From Sipunculus nudus (taxonomy: Eukaryota > Annelida > Sipuncula > Golfingiida > Sipunculidae): a stretch of 64,000 nt of DNA. A model generated the notes under the pieces. The model was given only the letters and a program-made list of their open reading frames with translations, was not told the DNA's origin and did no database searches. A program made the translations under genes and the position numbers. This document shows positions 36,761 through 48,900 of this stretch, one piece after another. Positions within the stretch are counted from its first letter, which is position 1; every line of letters begins with the position of its first letter. The stretch is taken from contig CM049308.1 of assembly GCA_026874595.1 (NCBI GenBank), positions 16,058,001 to 16,122,000 on the forward strand, read 5' to 3'.

Positions 36761-37202
36761 TTGTGAAAGTAGGACCAATATTGACAAAGTTGTGATGAAA
36801 ATGAAATTTCGACGTTTTTTGATGACCTTGGTTGACCAAAAGTAATAGGCTTCCAGGACTTTTGATTTTCATTCAACCCTGTATGAAGCAAAATTTTGGG
36901 CAGTAGAGTACTGAAAAAAACAAACACACAGACATACGCAACTTATCAAAATGCTTGCCGATACACACACACACACACACAAACAAACAAACAGACAGAC
37001 ATACGCGACTGACCAAAATGCTTGTCGAAATCGAAGATTTCCGGCAAGCAAAAAAAACTAATTTATTTTTAATCATAATAAATGGACCTGACTGCACCTC
37101 TACTGTGGACTGTAAAGACAATCTCTTGAGCAGTAGGCCTAAATTTGGAATATTTCCTATCCTTGCCTACATATTTTAATGGACTTCAATACCCGATTCA
37201 GT
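36761..37202. other. No gene seen; CA/CAAA tract
   Basis: A CA run followed by AAACAAACAAACAGACAGAC (36963-36998). Two copies of a segment with CAGACATACGC..ACT and AAAATGCTTG (36930-36958, 36994-37025) flank it. Confidence 0.55.
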
Positions 37203-37310
37203 ACATGTATACCTACGCCACTGGTGTATTTAGAAAAACCAGTGGATTGCGGGAAAAGAATTTCTTTCCCCAAAATCCCTAACAAGCCGAGTCGCAGCCT
37301 ACTTTGAGTT
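37203..37310. repeat. Short dispersed repeat, copy 2
   Basis: ACCTACGCCACTGGTGTATT, then TAGAAAAACCAGTGGATTG and AACAAGCCGAGTCGCAGCCT, match the order of words at 12291-12385. Confidence 0.55.
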
Positions 37311-40300
37311 GAATTATAAGATGGACAGGCTCAAGTGCGTTCCATATATGATTAAATTACAATAAACCTAAGGACACTATCCCAAATGCGGTTGCCAATG
37401 CACCGAGGACCCGTCGTCTGCTAGTGCGGTCAGCAAGATAAGAGTACAACAGAACGCCCATTATAAAAGACGCTTCCACTCGAGCGCGCCTCGTGCTTCG
37501 CGCCAGCTGTGCTTCTCTGTTTAGATGGGGCCACACTCATCACGTAAAGCATGCAACAGTCAATATTACGGAGAATTTTGAATAAGCAGCCCCAGCCAAC
37601 GGGTGAACGGACTAAATGAAACATGCAGACTCATTTTACAGTCCGACAAATGCCTGTAATTCATCTGGAAGAAGTTTAGGTTTGTTATCCCGCTTGGTTT
37701 CCCCGCGTTCCAGTACACCCAGCTGGTTTACATATCGCATTCACTACGCCAACAAATTTTATCTAATGTAATATCTATAGAATATTCGGTATTGTCCGGC
37801 AGCATTCAGTGGGAACGCCGTCTTTGAAGCCCTTTTCCAAGGTTTTCTTTGTTCTTGTTATGGCTAGGTAGGCATACCTTTTTTATATTATAATCACACG
37901 TACTCCAAAAACTTGTTTTTCTCACCCTAAACATGGATCAATCGGAATGTTCGCAAAGCCTCTTGCAATTGCACCTGACGGACGCCATCCACTCAATTGG
38001 TACAGGTTTAGGGAGTTAGGGGCCTATACTTAGGCTATAACACTAAAACTTCACTGCCGCTTCCAGGATGGGGTAACTGTATGTTCATGGACATGAACTG
38101 GGGGGTAGGGGTCTGTATTTTGCGTCAATCTCGGGATGTTTAAAATGATATGATAATCGACCATAATAACCCCCCCCCCCCCTCACTTGAAATCAAAAAG
38201 TTCATACACAGGATCCAGTTTTCAGATGAAAGGGACAGGGGGCTGCTCAGGGGGAATATTCTGGTGTTAATTCATAATTAGGCACCGCAGGGGTCTTCAG
38301 TTTCCATTAATCATTTCATAGATATATGGCCATGGAGATATTAAAGAAACATGAGGTATATCTTTTTAATCTGTTGAAAATGTATACAAGTTAATAACAA
38401 GACGTCAATAATTCTCACAGAATTTTAATATACAAGTTTCACATTTCATAAAAATAAACTCCAGGAAAATGTAAATTGTATATGTAAAAACAATCAAATA
38501 TGAGAGAAGTGTATATATATTACAAAAGAGGTTAAATTTGTTAAATTCCTGCCTAAAAACATTGAAAACTCCGACATATATAAGGACCATGGAATTAATA
38601 CTTAAAACGTGGCTTCCTTTTACAATACTTTGATTTCTGTATGATTTGGGTTCTTGATAAGAAATAAGGTGTATATATAGTGATCCTGTTTGCCAGTGCT
38701 GCAGTGAAGGCAAATTGAATCTTATATACAAAACACGTATCAGATAACATGTGGAAACACAACATGGTACACGCATATACCAATCCTTACAAATTTTATG
38801 AATAAATATATGTTTATGATATGTCATAACAACTTCATAACCTGCAATTACAGTTCAACACAGACATCATAAAAATTTATATAATAAACACAGGTGCTCC
38901 ATCCGGAATTGAAAATTTCTTAACAAATTTGACACGTTAAGAATGCAGAGTATATCCAATTATATTACAAAAATAACTATTTTCTGTGTGTGTGTATGTG
39001 ATTTTTTAATTTCATAAAAGCAAAACAGGTCGGCCTTATTTATGAAATACATCCTTCAAAGGTTCACCATATCATTTTCCTTTAAACATAGAGAATAATA
39101 TGTCAATCTTATTTTGTATCTCTGTTTTAATTTTTTCAATTTGCATCTCCTTAGTATGCATTCATTATCAAAATTTACTGAAAAAAATATAAATTCACTT
39201 TTCCTGTTATATATTCAACAAAATGCAACCTCTCTTCAACCAATATTAAACAACCTGTCACTTCATGCTCTCTCATGTAAACTGTTATTATAAGTAATTT
39301 TAAAATGTAAAATGAACATTTTTTTAAAGTTTAAAATAATTTTGACAAAGCAAGCATCTGACCTTACATTTTATAGCTTATACCCAGTATTGTTCTATGT
39401 TTTTGACAGGTTATAACTTCTGGATTATTCCAAACTGTGGCATATACAACCTTAAATCCTGAAGGCTTAACAAGTCTTTCTTTTGTATGTGGTTACCTTC
39501 ACTTCCCATCCAATATATAGTGCCAACAACAGGCCATGGACCTATCCTTAAAAAGTTCTGTTTTCATCTATTATCTTTGAACAAAATATTACAAAATTTT
39601 CCAAAACATCATTCCCATACCTTAGATATAATGAAAAATTATGTTTGAATAATATTTTTTAGATATGTCCCAATATTACAAATTAACATAATTACCCTAT
39701 CTTTCTTATGTTAACTTTTGAGATCATTCATCACTCATACTCAAATATATCAGAAAAGTGAACCAGTGAGGAGACTCAATATGTCCCTAATTATATGCAG
39801 AAGTTAAATTATGCATGTTGATTAGTATTCTCTAAAAAATCAGATTAAATACCCATTAATATTCCTGGTAATATGAACTGAATTTCATGCCCAGAGATCA
39901 TTACCAGAACTTTGTATGCACAGGTTATTAATTTGGCACACTTATTAATTATTATTTATGTCGTCATTTTAGAAATCAGATAACAAACACTGACATTTTG
40001 CAAAACATTTCATATTTTTTTTCTTAAAGGGATTTTTCACACAAAATTAAGTCATCATTCCAACAGCCTACTGAGACAATATCTAATGGTGATAGTGTAA
40101 CAAACTGCCAGCAATACATTTTCACTTATGTGATAATAATATTTTTTGATATATAACTATGAAACACCCACAAAGCCAATGTCTCGGTCAACACTTTTAT
40201 CATTATAACTTAAAGATTACCAAATTCTTCCACTAGATGTCAGGACCACTGGCAGCTTCTTCAAAATAACAAGGGCAAAGGTGTACAAATACACAAATAT

Positions 40301-40718
40301 TTACCCCAGCATCCATTTCTGAAGGAAATAAATTAAAAATTTGATAAACTTTTCCTTGACATCTGCATCTCCTTAAAATTCAGCAAAACTTTAGTGCTGA
40401 ATATATATTGAATATATATTCAACTTAGTGGTGCCACATATTTTTTAGAAAAAAATATGAAAATGTTCATATTTCTGTTTAGTAAATAATAATGATGAAG
40501 GCATGAGCACTCCAGCAACAGGGAATGAAATTTCTTACCCAAACTTAGTAAATATATACTAAACAACCTTATGAATGCTCTTGTCATGTCGTGACAGCAC
40601 TCATGGAAACTTCAGCCCATGATGTTTATAATATATCTATTTATTACAATTTTTCATCATGTTATTAACATGTTCAGTTCAATCATGTTGTGACATAACT
40701 GACTGATTTCTAAGACAG
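37311..40718. other. No gene seen; TATA-like word at 37462
   Basis: A GC-richer island (37390-37720) contains TATAAAAG at 37462-37469 and CGAGCGCGCCTCGTGC close downstream, a possible core promoter with no gene attached. The rest (38300-40718) is very AT-rich and featureless, with a C run at 38170-38181. A 140-codon open frame on the minus strand (38405-38827) is Ile/Tyr/Phe-rich, without domain support. Confidence 0.45.
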
Positions 40719-42565
40719 ACAAGTGACCCAGGGGTCATGACGCTCAGCTGACCAGGAAGACATTGACAAAAGTAATTTTATCATCTGAATGTCAAATTTG
40801 AATGAAATACTTTTTCCAAACTTGACCTTTTGTATAAAATCATCCAATATTCATTGGGGTACTATGGAGCTCTGTAGCATGAAGGATATGGGTAACAGAC
40901 ACCTATTTTCAAGGTTTACAAGATGACTTTTCAGGGGTCTCCCAGCATGTCAAAAAATAAAATTCTAGGTCCAGTTATTATGATTTGTGCCCTGTTAACA
41001 GATGACCAAATGTTTATTCTGGGGGGTATTTCAAAGCCGCATAGGATGAAGGATATGGGTAACAGAGATGTAATTTCAGGTGCACAAGGAGACTTTTCAG
41101 GGGCCTCCCAGCATATCAAGAAAGGAGATTCTAGGTCAAGTCATTATAATTTGTGCTCTGTTAACAGATGACCAAATCTTTATTCTCGGAGCCATAGCAT
41201 GAAAGATATGGGTAACAGAGACCTAATTTTAGATTTCCAAAGAGACTTTCCAAAGGCCTCCCTGCATGTCAAGAAAGAAGATTCTAGGTCCAGTCATTAT
41301 GATTTGTGCCCTGTTAATATATGACCAAATCTTTATTCTGGGGGGTACTTCAGAGCCCCATAGCTCACAGAATATGGGTAACAGGGACCTTATTTCGGGT
41401 TTCCATGTAGACCTTTTATGGGCTTCCCTGGAGGTGAGGACAGAAAATTCTAGGTCCAGTCATTATGATTTGTGCCCTGTTTACAGATGACCAAATGTTT
41501 AAAGATCACAAAAGTAGAGAAAAAAAATCGTAAAAAATAAAAAAAATATAGCTGGCGCCACCAATCTCCAGAATTTGATGAAACACTCCAGGATCAATAT
41601 CCATGCAAAGAATCATGGTGATTAATGCATTAGTTGTTCAGATACTTGAGCTTTTGTATTAAATTTTGCATTATTCTGGGGGGTACTTCAGAACCCCATA
41701 GCTCGAAGAATATAGGTTACAGTGACCTAATTTCAGGTTTACAAGGAGAATTTCCATAGACCTCCCAGGATGTCAAGTAAGAAGATTCCAGGTCTAGCAG
41801 TTACCGGACAGACGACGGCCAAAAGGTGATCCCTATAGCTCAGATGACTTTCAGTCAGCTGAGCTAAAAATTGAAAAAATACAGGTGGCACCACCAGAAT
41901 GCAGAAACTGATGAAACATTTCATGATCAATATCCATGCAAAGAATCATGGTGATCAATATAATAATTGTTCAGATACTTGAGCTTTTGTATCAAATTTT
42001 CCATTATTCTGGGGGGTACTTCGGAGCCCCATAGCTCAGAGGTTATGGGTAACAGAGACCTAATTTCAGGTTTCCAAAGAGATTTTTAATGGGCCTCCCT
42101 GCATGTCAAGAGAGAAGATTCTAGGTGTAGTCGTTACGATTTGTGCCCTGTTAACAGATGGCCGCATCTTAAGAGGTCTCAAAAATAGAGAAAAATATTG
42201 GTAAAAATTGAAAAAATACAGGTGGCACCACCAGAATGCAGAAACTGATGAAACATTTCATGATTAATATCCATGCAAAAAATCATGATGATCAATGCAT
42301 TAGTTGTTCAGATACTTGAGCTTTTGTATCAAATTTTCCATTATTCTGGGGGGTACTTCGGAACCCCATAGCTCAAAGAATATAGGTCACAGTGACCTAA
42401 TTTCAGGTTTACAAGGAGAATTTCCATAGACCTCCCAGGATGTCAAGTAAGAAGATTCCAGGTCTAGCGGTTACGATTTGTGCCCTGTTAACGGACAGAC
42501 GCCCGGACGACGGACAAAAGGTAATCCCTATAGCTCAGATGACTTACAGTCAGCTGAGCTAAAAA
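40719..42565 (+). mobile_element. Element with internal 335-bp repeats, copy B
   Basis: Starts ACAAGTGACCCAGGGGTCAT and ends at a GAGCTAAAAA tail after a hairpin (AGCTCA...TGAGCT). Internal units repeat every 333-337 bp (phrase CAGATACTTGAGC at 41639, about 41972 and 42309). An extra end-like hairpin plus CTAAAAA lies at 41838-41871, so copy B looks like two fused elements or an internal duplication that includes the terminus. Its right end is 244 bp from the stop codon of the SAM gene, on the opposite strand. Confidence 0.8.
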
Positions 42566-42638
42566 TGATTAACTCAAAATGTTTGACATTAAGTATGTGA
42601 TAATTTCCTTCTAAATTATTGCTGGAGCTCCTGATCTA

Positions 42639-42644
42639 TTTAAT
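42639..42644 (-). promoter_or_regulatory. Possible poly(A) signal of SAM gene
   Basis: An ATTAAA hexamer, the commonest variant of AATAAA, lies about 165 nt past the stop codon on the minus strand. No canonical AATAAA was seen on this strand between it and the stop. Just beyond it (42565) a transposon-like element begins, so the 3' UTR is either short or enters that element. Confidence 0.3.
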
Positions 42645-42808
42645 GAAATTCATTTTTCAATTTCAATAAAGTTTGTACAATAATCATCTCCAAACTTGCT
42701 GTAACAGGCACAAAAAACAAACAAGAACAGGCAGACAGACAGACAGACATGGGTGAATAAATAATATGTAACCTTCATCAAGACTTAGCTGGCAGAAGAA
42801 AACAGTGT

Positions 42809-42976
42809 CTACACTATATAAATATTAAAATTTTCCTGTCTAAAGCACATCTGAGCTTCCTGTAGAATCCGGAGTCTTGGCCCCATTGGGATCCCTATCT
42901 TCGACAGTCTTTCTTCGGTCATATATGGTAGCTCTATCATCCCAATCTTCTCTTTCTCAAAATGAGGTATGTATTT
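42809..42976 (-). CDS. SAM-gene last exon: rest of SAM domain and stop
   Basis: The exon follows GATTTGCAG and reads KYIPHFEKEKIGMIELPYMT, then EERLSKIGIPMGPRLRILQE, and ends QENFNIYIV with a TAG stop at 42809-42811. Typical SAM features are visible: an aromatic in helix 1-2 (KYIPHFE), an acidic-hydrophobic middle (MTEERLSKIGI) and the closing basic helix (GPRLRILQEA). The domain sits at the very C terminus, as is common in SAM scaffolds. A further small exon cannot be excluded, but the stop directly after the domain makes this the likely end. Confidence 0.9.
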   Translation of the reverse strand, partial: KYIPHFEKEKIGMIELPYMTEERLSKIGIPMGPRLRILQEAQMCFRQENFNIYIV

Positions 42977-45900
42977 CTGCAAATCAAACGTGAAATACAT
43001 ATTATTTGTAAATTTCAAAATGCAGTAAAATATGGTACACACATCTGGAATGGAGAAATGATCAAATTCTTTTGTGCCAGTGATCCCTTGGAAAGCTCCT
43101 CTTTTGTCCTAGTGATACCTTGGAGAGCCCTTCTTTGTGCCAAAGGCTCCTTTAAGAGCTCTTTTGTGCTAGTGGTCCCTAGGAAAGCTCCTCTTTTGTG
43201 CCAGTGACCCCATAGAGAGCCCTCCTTTGTGCTAGTGGTCCCTTGGGGAGCTCTTTTGTGCCAATAGCTCCTTGGAGAGACCCTCTTTTGTGCTAGTGGT
43301 CCCTTGGAGAGACCCTCTTTTGTGCTAGTGGTCCCCTGGAGAGACCCTCCATTGTGCTAGTGGCTCCTTGGAGAGCTCTTTGTGCCAGTGGCTCCTTGGA
43401 GAGCTCTTTTGCGCCATTAGCTCCTCAGAGAGACCATCCTTTGTGCTAGCAGCTCCTTGGAGAGCTCTTTTGTGCCAGTTGTCCTTTGGAGAGCTCTTTT
43501 TTGTATCAGTTGCCCCATGGGAAGACACTCTTTTGTGCTAGTGGTCCCTTGGAGAGACCCTCTTTTGTGCTAGTGGACCCCTGGAGAGACCCTTTTTTGT
43601 GCTAGTTGTCCCATGGAGAGCTCTTTTGTGCTAGTGGTCCCTTGGAGAGACCCTCCTTTGTGCCAGTGGTCCCTTGGAGATACCCTCTTTTGTGCTAGTG
43701 GTCCCTTGGAGAGACCCTCTTTTGTGCTAGTGGACCCCTGGAGAGACCCTTTTTTGTGCTAGTGGTCCCATGGAGAGCTCTTTTGTGCCAAAGGCTCCTT
43801 GGAGAGACCCTCTTTTGTGCTAGTGGTCCCTTGGAGAGACCCTCTTTTGTGCTAGTGGCCCCTTTGAGAGCTCTTTTGGGCCAATGGCTCCTTGGAGAGC
43901 TCTTTTGTGCCAGTGGTCCCTTGAAGAGCTCTTTTGTGTCAGTGGTCCCCTTGGAAAGCTCTTTTTTGTGTCGCTTGCCCCATGGAGGGCTCTTTGGTAT
44001 TTTATAATACAGGTTCCAACAAAGCTTCTGGTCATAGTTTATGAACCAGTGTTCATAGCACCTACCAGGCAGCAAAACTAATTTTTCAATACTATGAAAA
44101 TTTGCTGGTGGATGCATACCAGACATGATTAGGAAATATCAGTTGTTATTTAGTGTAATCATTAAAGGTGTTAAAAATCTTGCTTTCTTCAAATATGGGG
44201 TATCTAACAAGATAAATGCAATATAAGCAGTTATGAATGAAATCTTTACTCTGCATGGGGAACTGAATCAAAGCACACCATACCCTGAAGTTTCCATTAA
44301 GAATGCAATGAGATCACATGCACTTGTCACAATAAGGAATAGAGGACCCCTCCCCCAACTGTCATTTTATCATAGCTTATCATTAAATTAAACTGGTTTT
44401 TCTTACTTTGGGTGGCAATTTACCAAAAATATGCTGTTATCAACTCAAAAACACCTTAAATATAACTTTACAAACATTTCTTTGTGTTTCGCTTCCACTG
44501 GTGCCCATGAAATGAGAAGTTGTGAATACAGTAGTGTACCTTAATCAATGGTAATTTGTATACCCTGTCTTTTATCATTATATTTTGTATCACATCTGAG
44601 CCTTGTATCATTCAATTTAAGCACTAATAATTGATTCTTTTAAATGAAATAAAAGTTGGGCATTTTGATTCACACTGTAATCTTTGTTCCACAGATATAG
44701 TTACATCATGAAATCACATCATAAATACACTTTAAACATGAAATACACTTACATCATAACCAAGTTTCTTCAAGAAGATATGCAGAAGAGGAGGCTCCTG
44801 ACCAAAGAACCGTGTCAGTTTGTTCACTCTTTTAGGGTTGGTTAAAGACGGTACCCAACCCCTGAATCTCTCCCACTCTGGATGATCTCCAGTGCCATGG
44901 TGACGTCGCCTTGCACGATCTTCCTGTAATTCTTTGATTGACCTCTTGACCTCATCCATTTCTTGGAACAGCACATTTTGTGACTTCATCTCAGATGATA
45001 AGTGGGCAACACTGCGGGCTAATGTGACCACGTGAGATTCCAGACGGGAAAACCTCCTATTCCAATGCCTGAAAACAATGATCTGTGTATTACTTTATAA
45101 ATACAGGGTTTAAATGGAAAGACCTGCATTAATATGGTTGATGAAGATTAAGGGTAGTCAAACATCATAAATATTTGGAAAAGAAGAACTCTTATCAGCT
45201 TGCTTACCAGTGTTCAAAACCTTCTGCATATTTTCCACCACAGTAAACAGGGTACTTGTTTAATTCACAAACAGGCATGTACAAACTTTAATGTGAGAAA
45301 ATAATTAAAGTCAGGTGATCTCATGAGAAAAGTGAAAGCTAGGCTAAAATGTTGGTCATCAGGTCACCTGTGTTGAATATAAAACCTTAAATTCCAATAT
45401 GAATAAACTGATTTAATTAATTAATGACAATTTTCTGCTACAAGTAAAACAAAATCATCATTGAATAGATTTATGAAAATAATGTACCTTGGATCTTTGG
45501 AGCTATGTGACCTTTTGAACTTTGACCTCCGACCACTGATACTGCTGGTAGAGGAGATACTCCTGCGGCTGCCAGGCATATGCTCATTGCTGATGCCTAG
45601 GACTTGCATCATCTGTGTGTACATGCCCTCTAGGTCATCCATCTGCTGCCTCATCATGTTCATCTCCTGACGGTTGGCATCAGCTCCCCTTCCTGGCTGT
45701 CCTGCATGAGCGTGGGAAGGAGGTTCCTGATCTGTCTCTGTTTCATCCTGGCTGATGTCCTCCTCACCTGTTAAGGAAATTCCTTAGTAGTTTGGTAAAT
45801 AGGTCTTCTTCTCATAGCACATTTCATTTGTTGGCTTTTTAATAATGGACCACACCTTTATATGATTTGGTTGTCTAGACATTTTAGATTTTACGTACAT

Positions 45901-48900
45901 TCTAATTGTTTGAATAACCAAGATTCTACTTTTTATCATACCTGAAGTGAAGTGTGCCATTATGGCTTCATATCAAAAGTTCTTCTTAACAGAAAATCCT
46001 GGTTTAAACACACTGGTTCCTAATAGAATCTAGTCCCACACCATGAAAACAACATCCCTCATTGAGACTGGGGCCTGCTTATTTGAGATTTGGCATGGGT
46101 TCCTGCCTACGATTGTCAGAATTGAACCAACACCTCCAAGTAGGAAAGCTCAGAAATCTGAATGACAGTACTTAATAAACTACAGGTGGTTATCCAGATG
46201 CATTATGTTTTATTCCTGAAGCATAGGGGGCAGTGACAAACCTTGAAACATGATGGTTTGCTTATCAGTCTAGTAACAAGGAAACATATTAGCTTGGAAA
46301 CTTAACTACATAAACCTTATATGTATCATATCATGTCTTATATTGTGGGCAATGTATCACATTATGTTTTGTACTCTGGTGACATATTGATACTGCTCTT
46401 GAAATCAGACAAAGTAATTATTGAACAGTACTTACCATGCCTTTCCAAAGCCTTGGAAGTCCTAGTACCTGGCAAGCTTTTCATCAATGACATCCTGCCT
46501 GGCCCTGTTCTCTTCGTCTTCACACCAGGGTATCCCAGAGTCCCCCTCTTCCCAGGTTTCCGTCTCCCAACAGGGAGATGCTGCCCTTTCTTGGCTGTGG
46601 ATGTCACCACATCAGGGGTGCTCTCTGGCAGAGCTCCACTGTTACAAGCAGGATAACTCTTCACCCTGCGACCAGTGAAGGGTGATCCTGGCGGGGTCAG
46701 GGGAGGGGTATTAGATGGAGAGAGTGGTGGTAAGGGAGGGGTCACTGACCTTTCTGAACTGTCCGAGGCACAGTCTTCTAAATCACCCCTGTAGGGTATT
46801 TTCTTCCACGCTTCAAGATCTAACGTTGGAGCTGATATACTCTGTGCTGCCATATGTACAATACTGCTTGGTGATTCATCATAATCATCATATAATTCAT
46901 CACCTCTGTTCCATGATATAGGTCTTGATGGTACTGATTTGTTACCAGAATCAGCATCAGTCTGTCTTTGACTAGAACCTGTGTGTGCACCAATGTCTGT
47001 ACTATGGTTATGAGAGGAGCTGCCTTTAAAGTTTGAACCTAAGTTACCTGTGCTATTAGTACCTGCGTCCCTTGGAACAGGCTTGCTGTCTTTTGCTAAC
47101 TGTTGATTACCTGGATTTGTCTCAGTATTACCTCTGTCTCCATTATACAAGCGTCCAGCACTACCAGGCCTGTCTCTGTTACTGTTATATAAGGAACCAG
47201 CACTGCTGGGCCTCTCAATGCCTGCAGCACTATCTGTTTCAAATCTTCTCTGATTTTGTGTAACAGGTCCAGCATTGTTGTTGACATGTCTGCTAACATG
47301 TGGAGATTCCTTTCCAAAATATCCCGTCTTCCCTACAGGTTTTTCTGTCTCTTTATGCAATGTTTCTGTATGGCTTGACATTGAAGCTGCAGAATGGGAG
47401 TGTTGTTTTTCACTAGGCGATGCCATGGCTCTCACTGACCATTCATGTCTAACTGGTCTATCTGGTACACTAGGTTTGTGTGAAAATGAACTGTTAAGAT
47501 GTGACGGACTTGTTGCATTTGTTCTTGTGACATCAGCTGATGCTGCTGGTTTTAACCTATTTGGATGCTGGATATGCCTGCTGTAAGCAGCCAGGCCTGT
47601 CCTTCGATTGCTACCATAAGGATCACTAACAGCTGGGGAAGGCTGGACAAACTCTGGTTGTCTGCTGGCTTCAGACTGAGGTGTGGATCTCCAGTACTGT
47701 GGCTGTGGATTGTGTCTTGGTGTTACAACCTGTGGTTGTGGGGTCTGTCTCCCTGACTGCAGGGCTTGCCTTGCTGACTGTGGGGCCTGCCTTCCAGCAC
47801 TAAGAGGTCGGCTGGGACCTGACTGCAATGCTGGAATACTATTGCTGGTTTGGGGCTGTGGTGTCTGCCTTCCTAATTCGGCATTAGTCCTATCAGTAGG
47901 GTATGGAGGAGGTGCTTTGCGAACCTGAGTTGGAGACTGATATATTTGTTCCCGTTGAAAGTGTGTTGGTCCAAGAGTACTTTGGTTGTCACCTGTTCTG
48001 TAATGGTTACTCCTCACTTGGTGTGGTTGTTGATTTTGTTGACATCCAATTTGACTTTGTTGATTTGTTCGGTTTGCTGGTGAAGGGTAGGAGTGACCTT
48101 GAGAATGTGGTGACCTTTGAGGTGTGTTGTTTTCTTGAACTTCATGTACTGGTGGAGTATGGTTCATAAATCTCTGGCTTGAAAGCTGAACATCTTTCCT
48201 CTGAAAAAAAAAAAAATATGACAAAACTTATTCAATCACTGTCAGAGTAAAGCTGTGTTTCAATGTATCAGCAAAGCTGGTCCACAACTGAAGTCAATAA
48301 TAGTGCTAAACAAGTGACCCATGGGTCATGACGCTCAGCCGACAATATGTCCTTGCACAGGCAACTAATTAAGATAATGTCCAGCCTTTCCTGAGTAATC
48401 TGGCAATTTGTGTGTATTTTGCATTATTTCTGGGGTGCTAAAACATACCCCAAAACTCTGGGAATATAGGTCACAGTGACCAAATTTCAGTTTCTGGGAA
48501 GAACTTTTGAGGAACCCTCAGGATGTCAAGTAAGAAGTTTCTGGGCCAAATGGTTATGATTTGTGCCCTACTTTGGTATCAAATTTTCTATCATTCTGAG
48601 GGGTGCTTAGAAGCACCATAGCTAAAAAAATATGGGTAACAGGGACCTTATTTCACGTTTTCAAGGAGACTTCTTATGGACCTCCCTGGATTTAAAGTAA
48701 GGAGATTCCAGGTCCAATGGTTATGATTTGTGCCCTGCCTTGGCTCAAAAACAGAGAAAAAAATAGTAAAAAATAAAAAAAAATACAAGTGGTGCCATCA
48801 GTCTGCAGAAACTAAAGAAACATTCCATGAAAAATATCCAAGCAAAGAATCATGGTGATCAATGCATGCATAAGTTGTTCAGATATAGAGCTTTTGTGTC

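Noticed and set aside
38405-38827. 140-codon minus-strand frame
   Set aside because: Ile/Tyr/Phe-rich composition as expected from AT-rich DNA; no domain, and the strand opposite is no different.
43325-44126. Long minus-strand frames with KSSPRDHWHKRAL-type repeats
   Set aside because: They come from the 29-bp intronic minisatellite. The flanking SAM exons join cleanly in phase without them.
46321-48169. Plus-strand frames of up to 111 codons opposite the giant exon
   Set aside because: Shadows of the minus-strand coding exon, without domain support.
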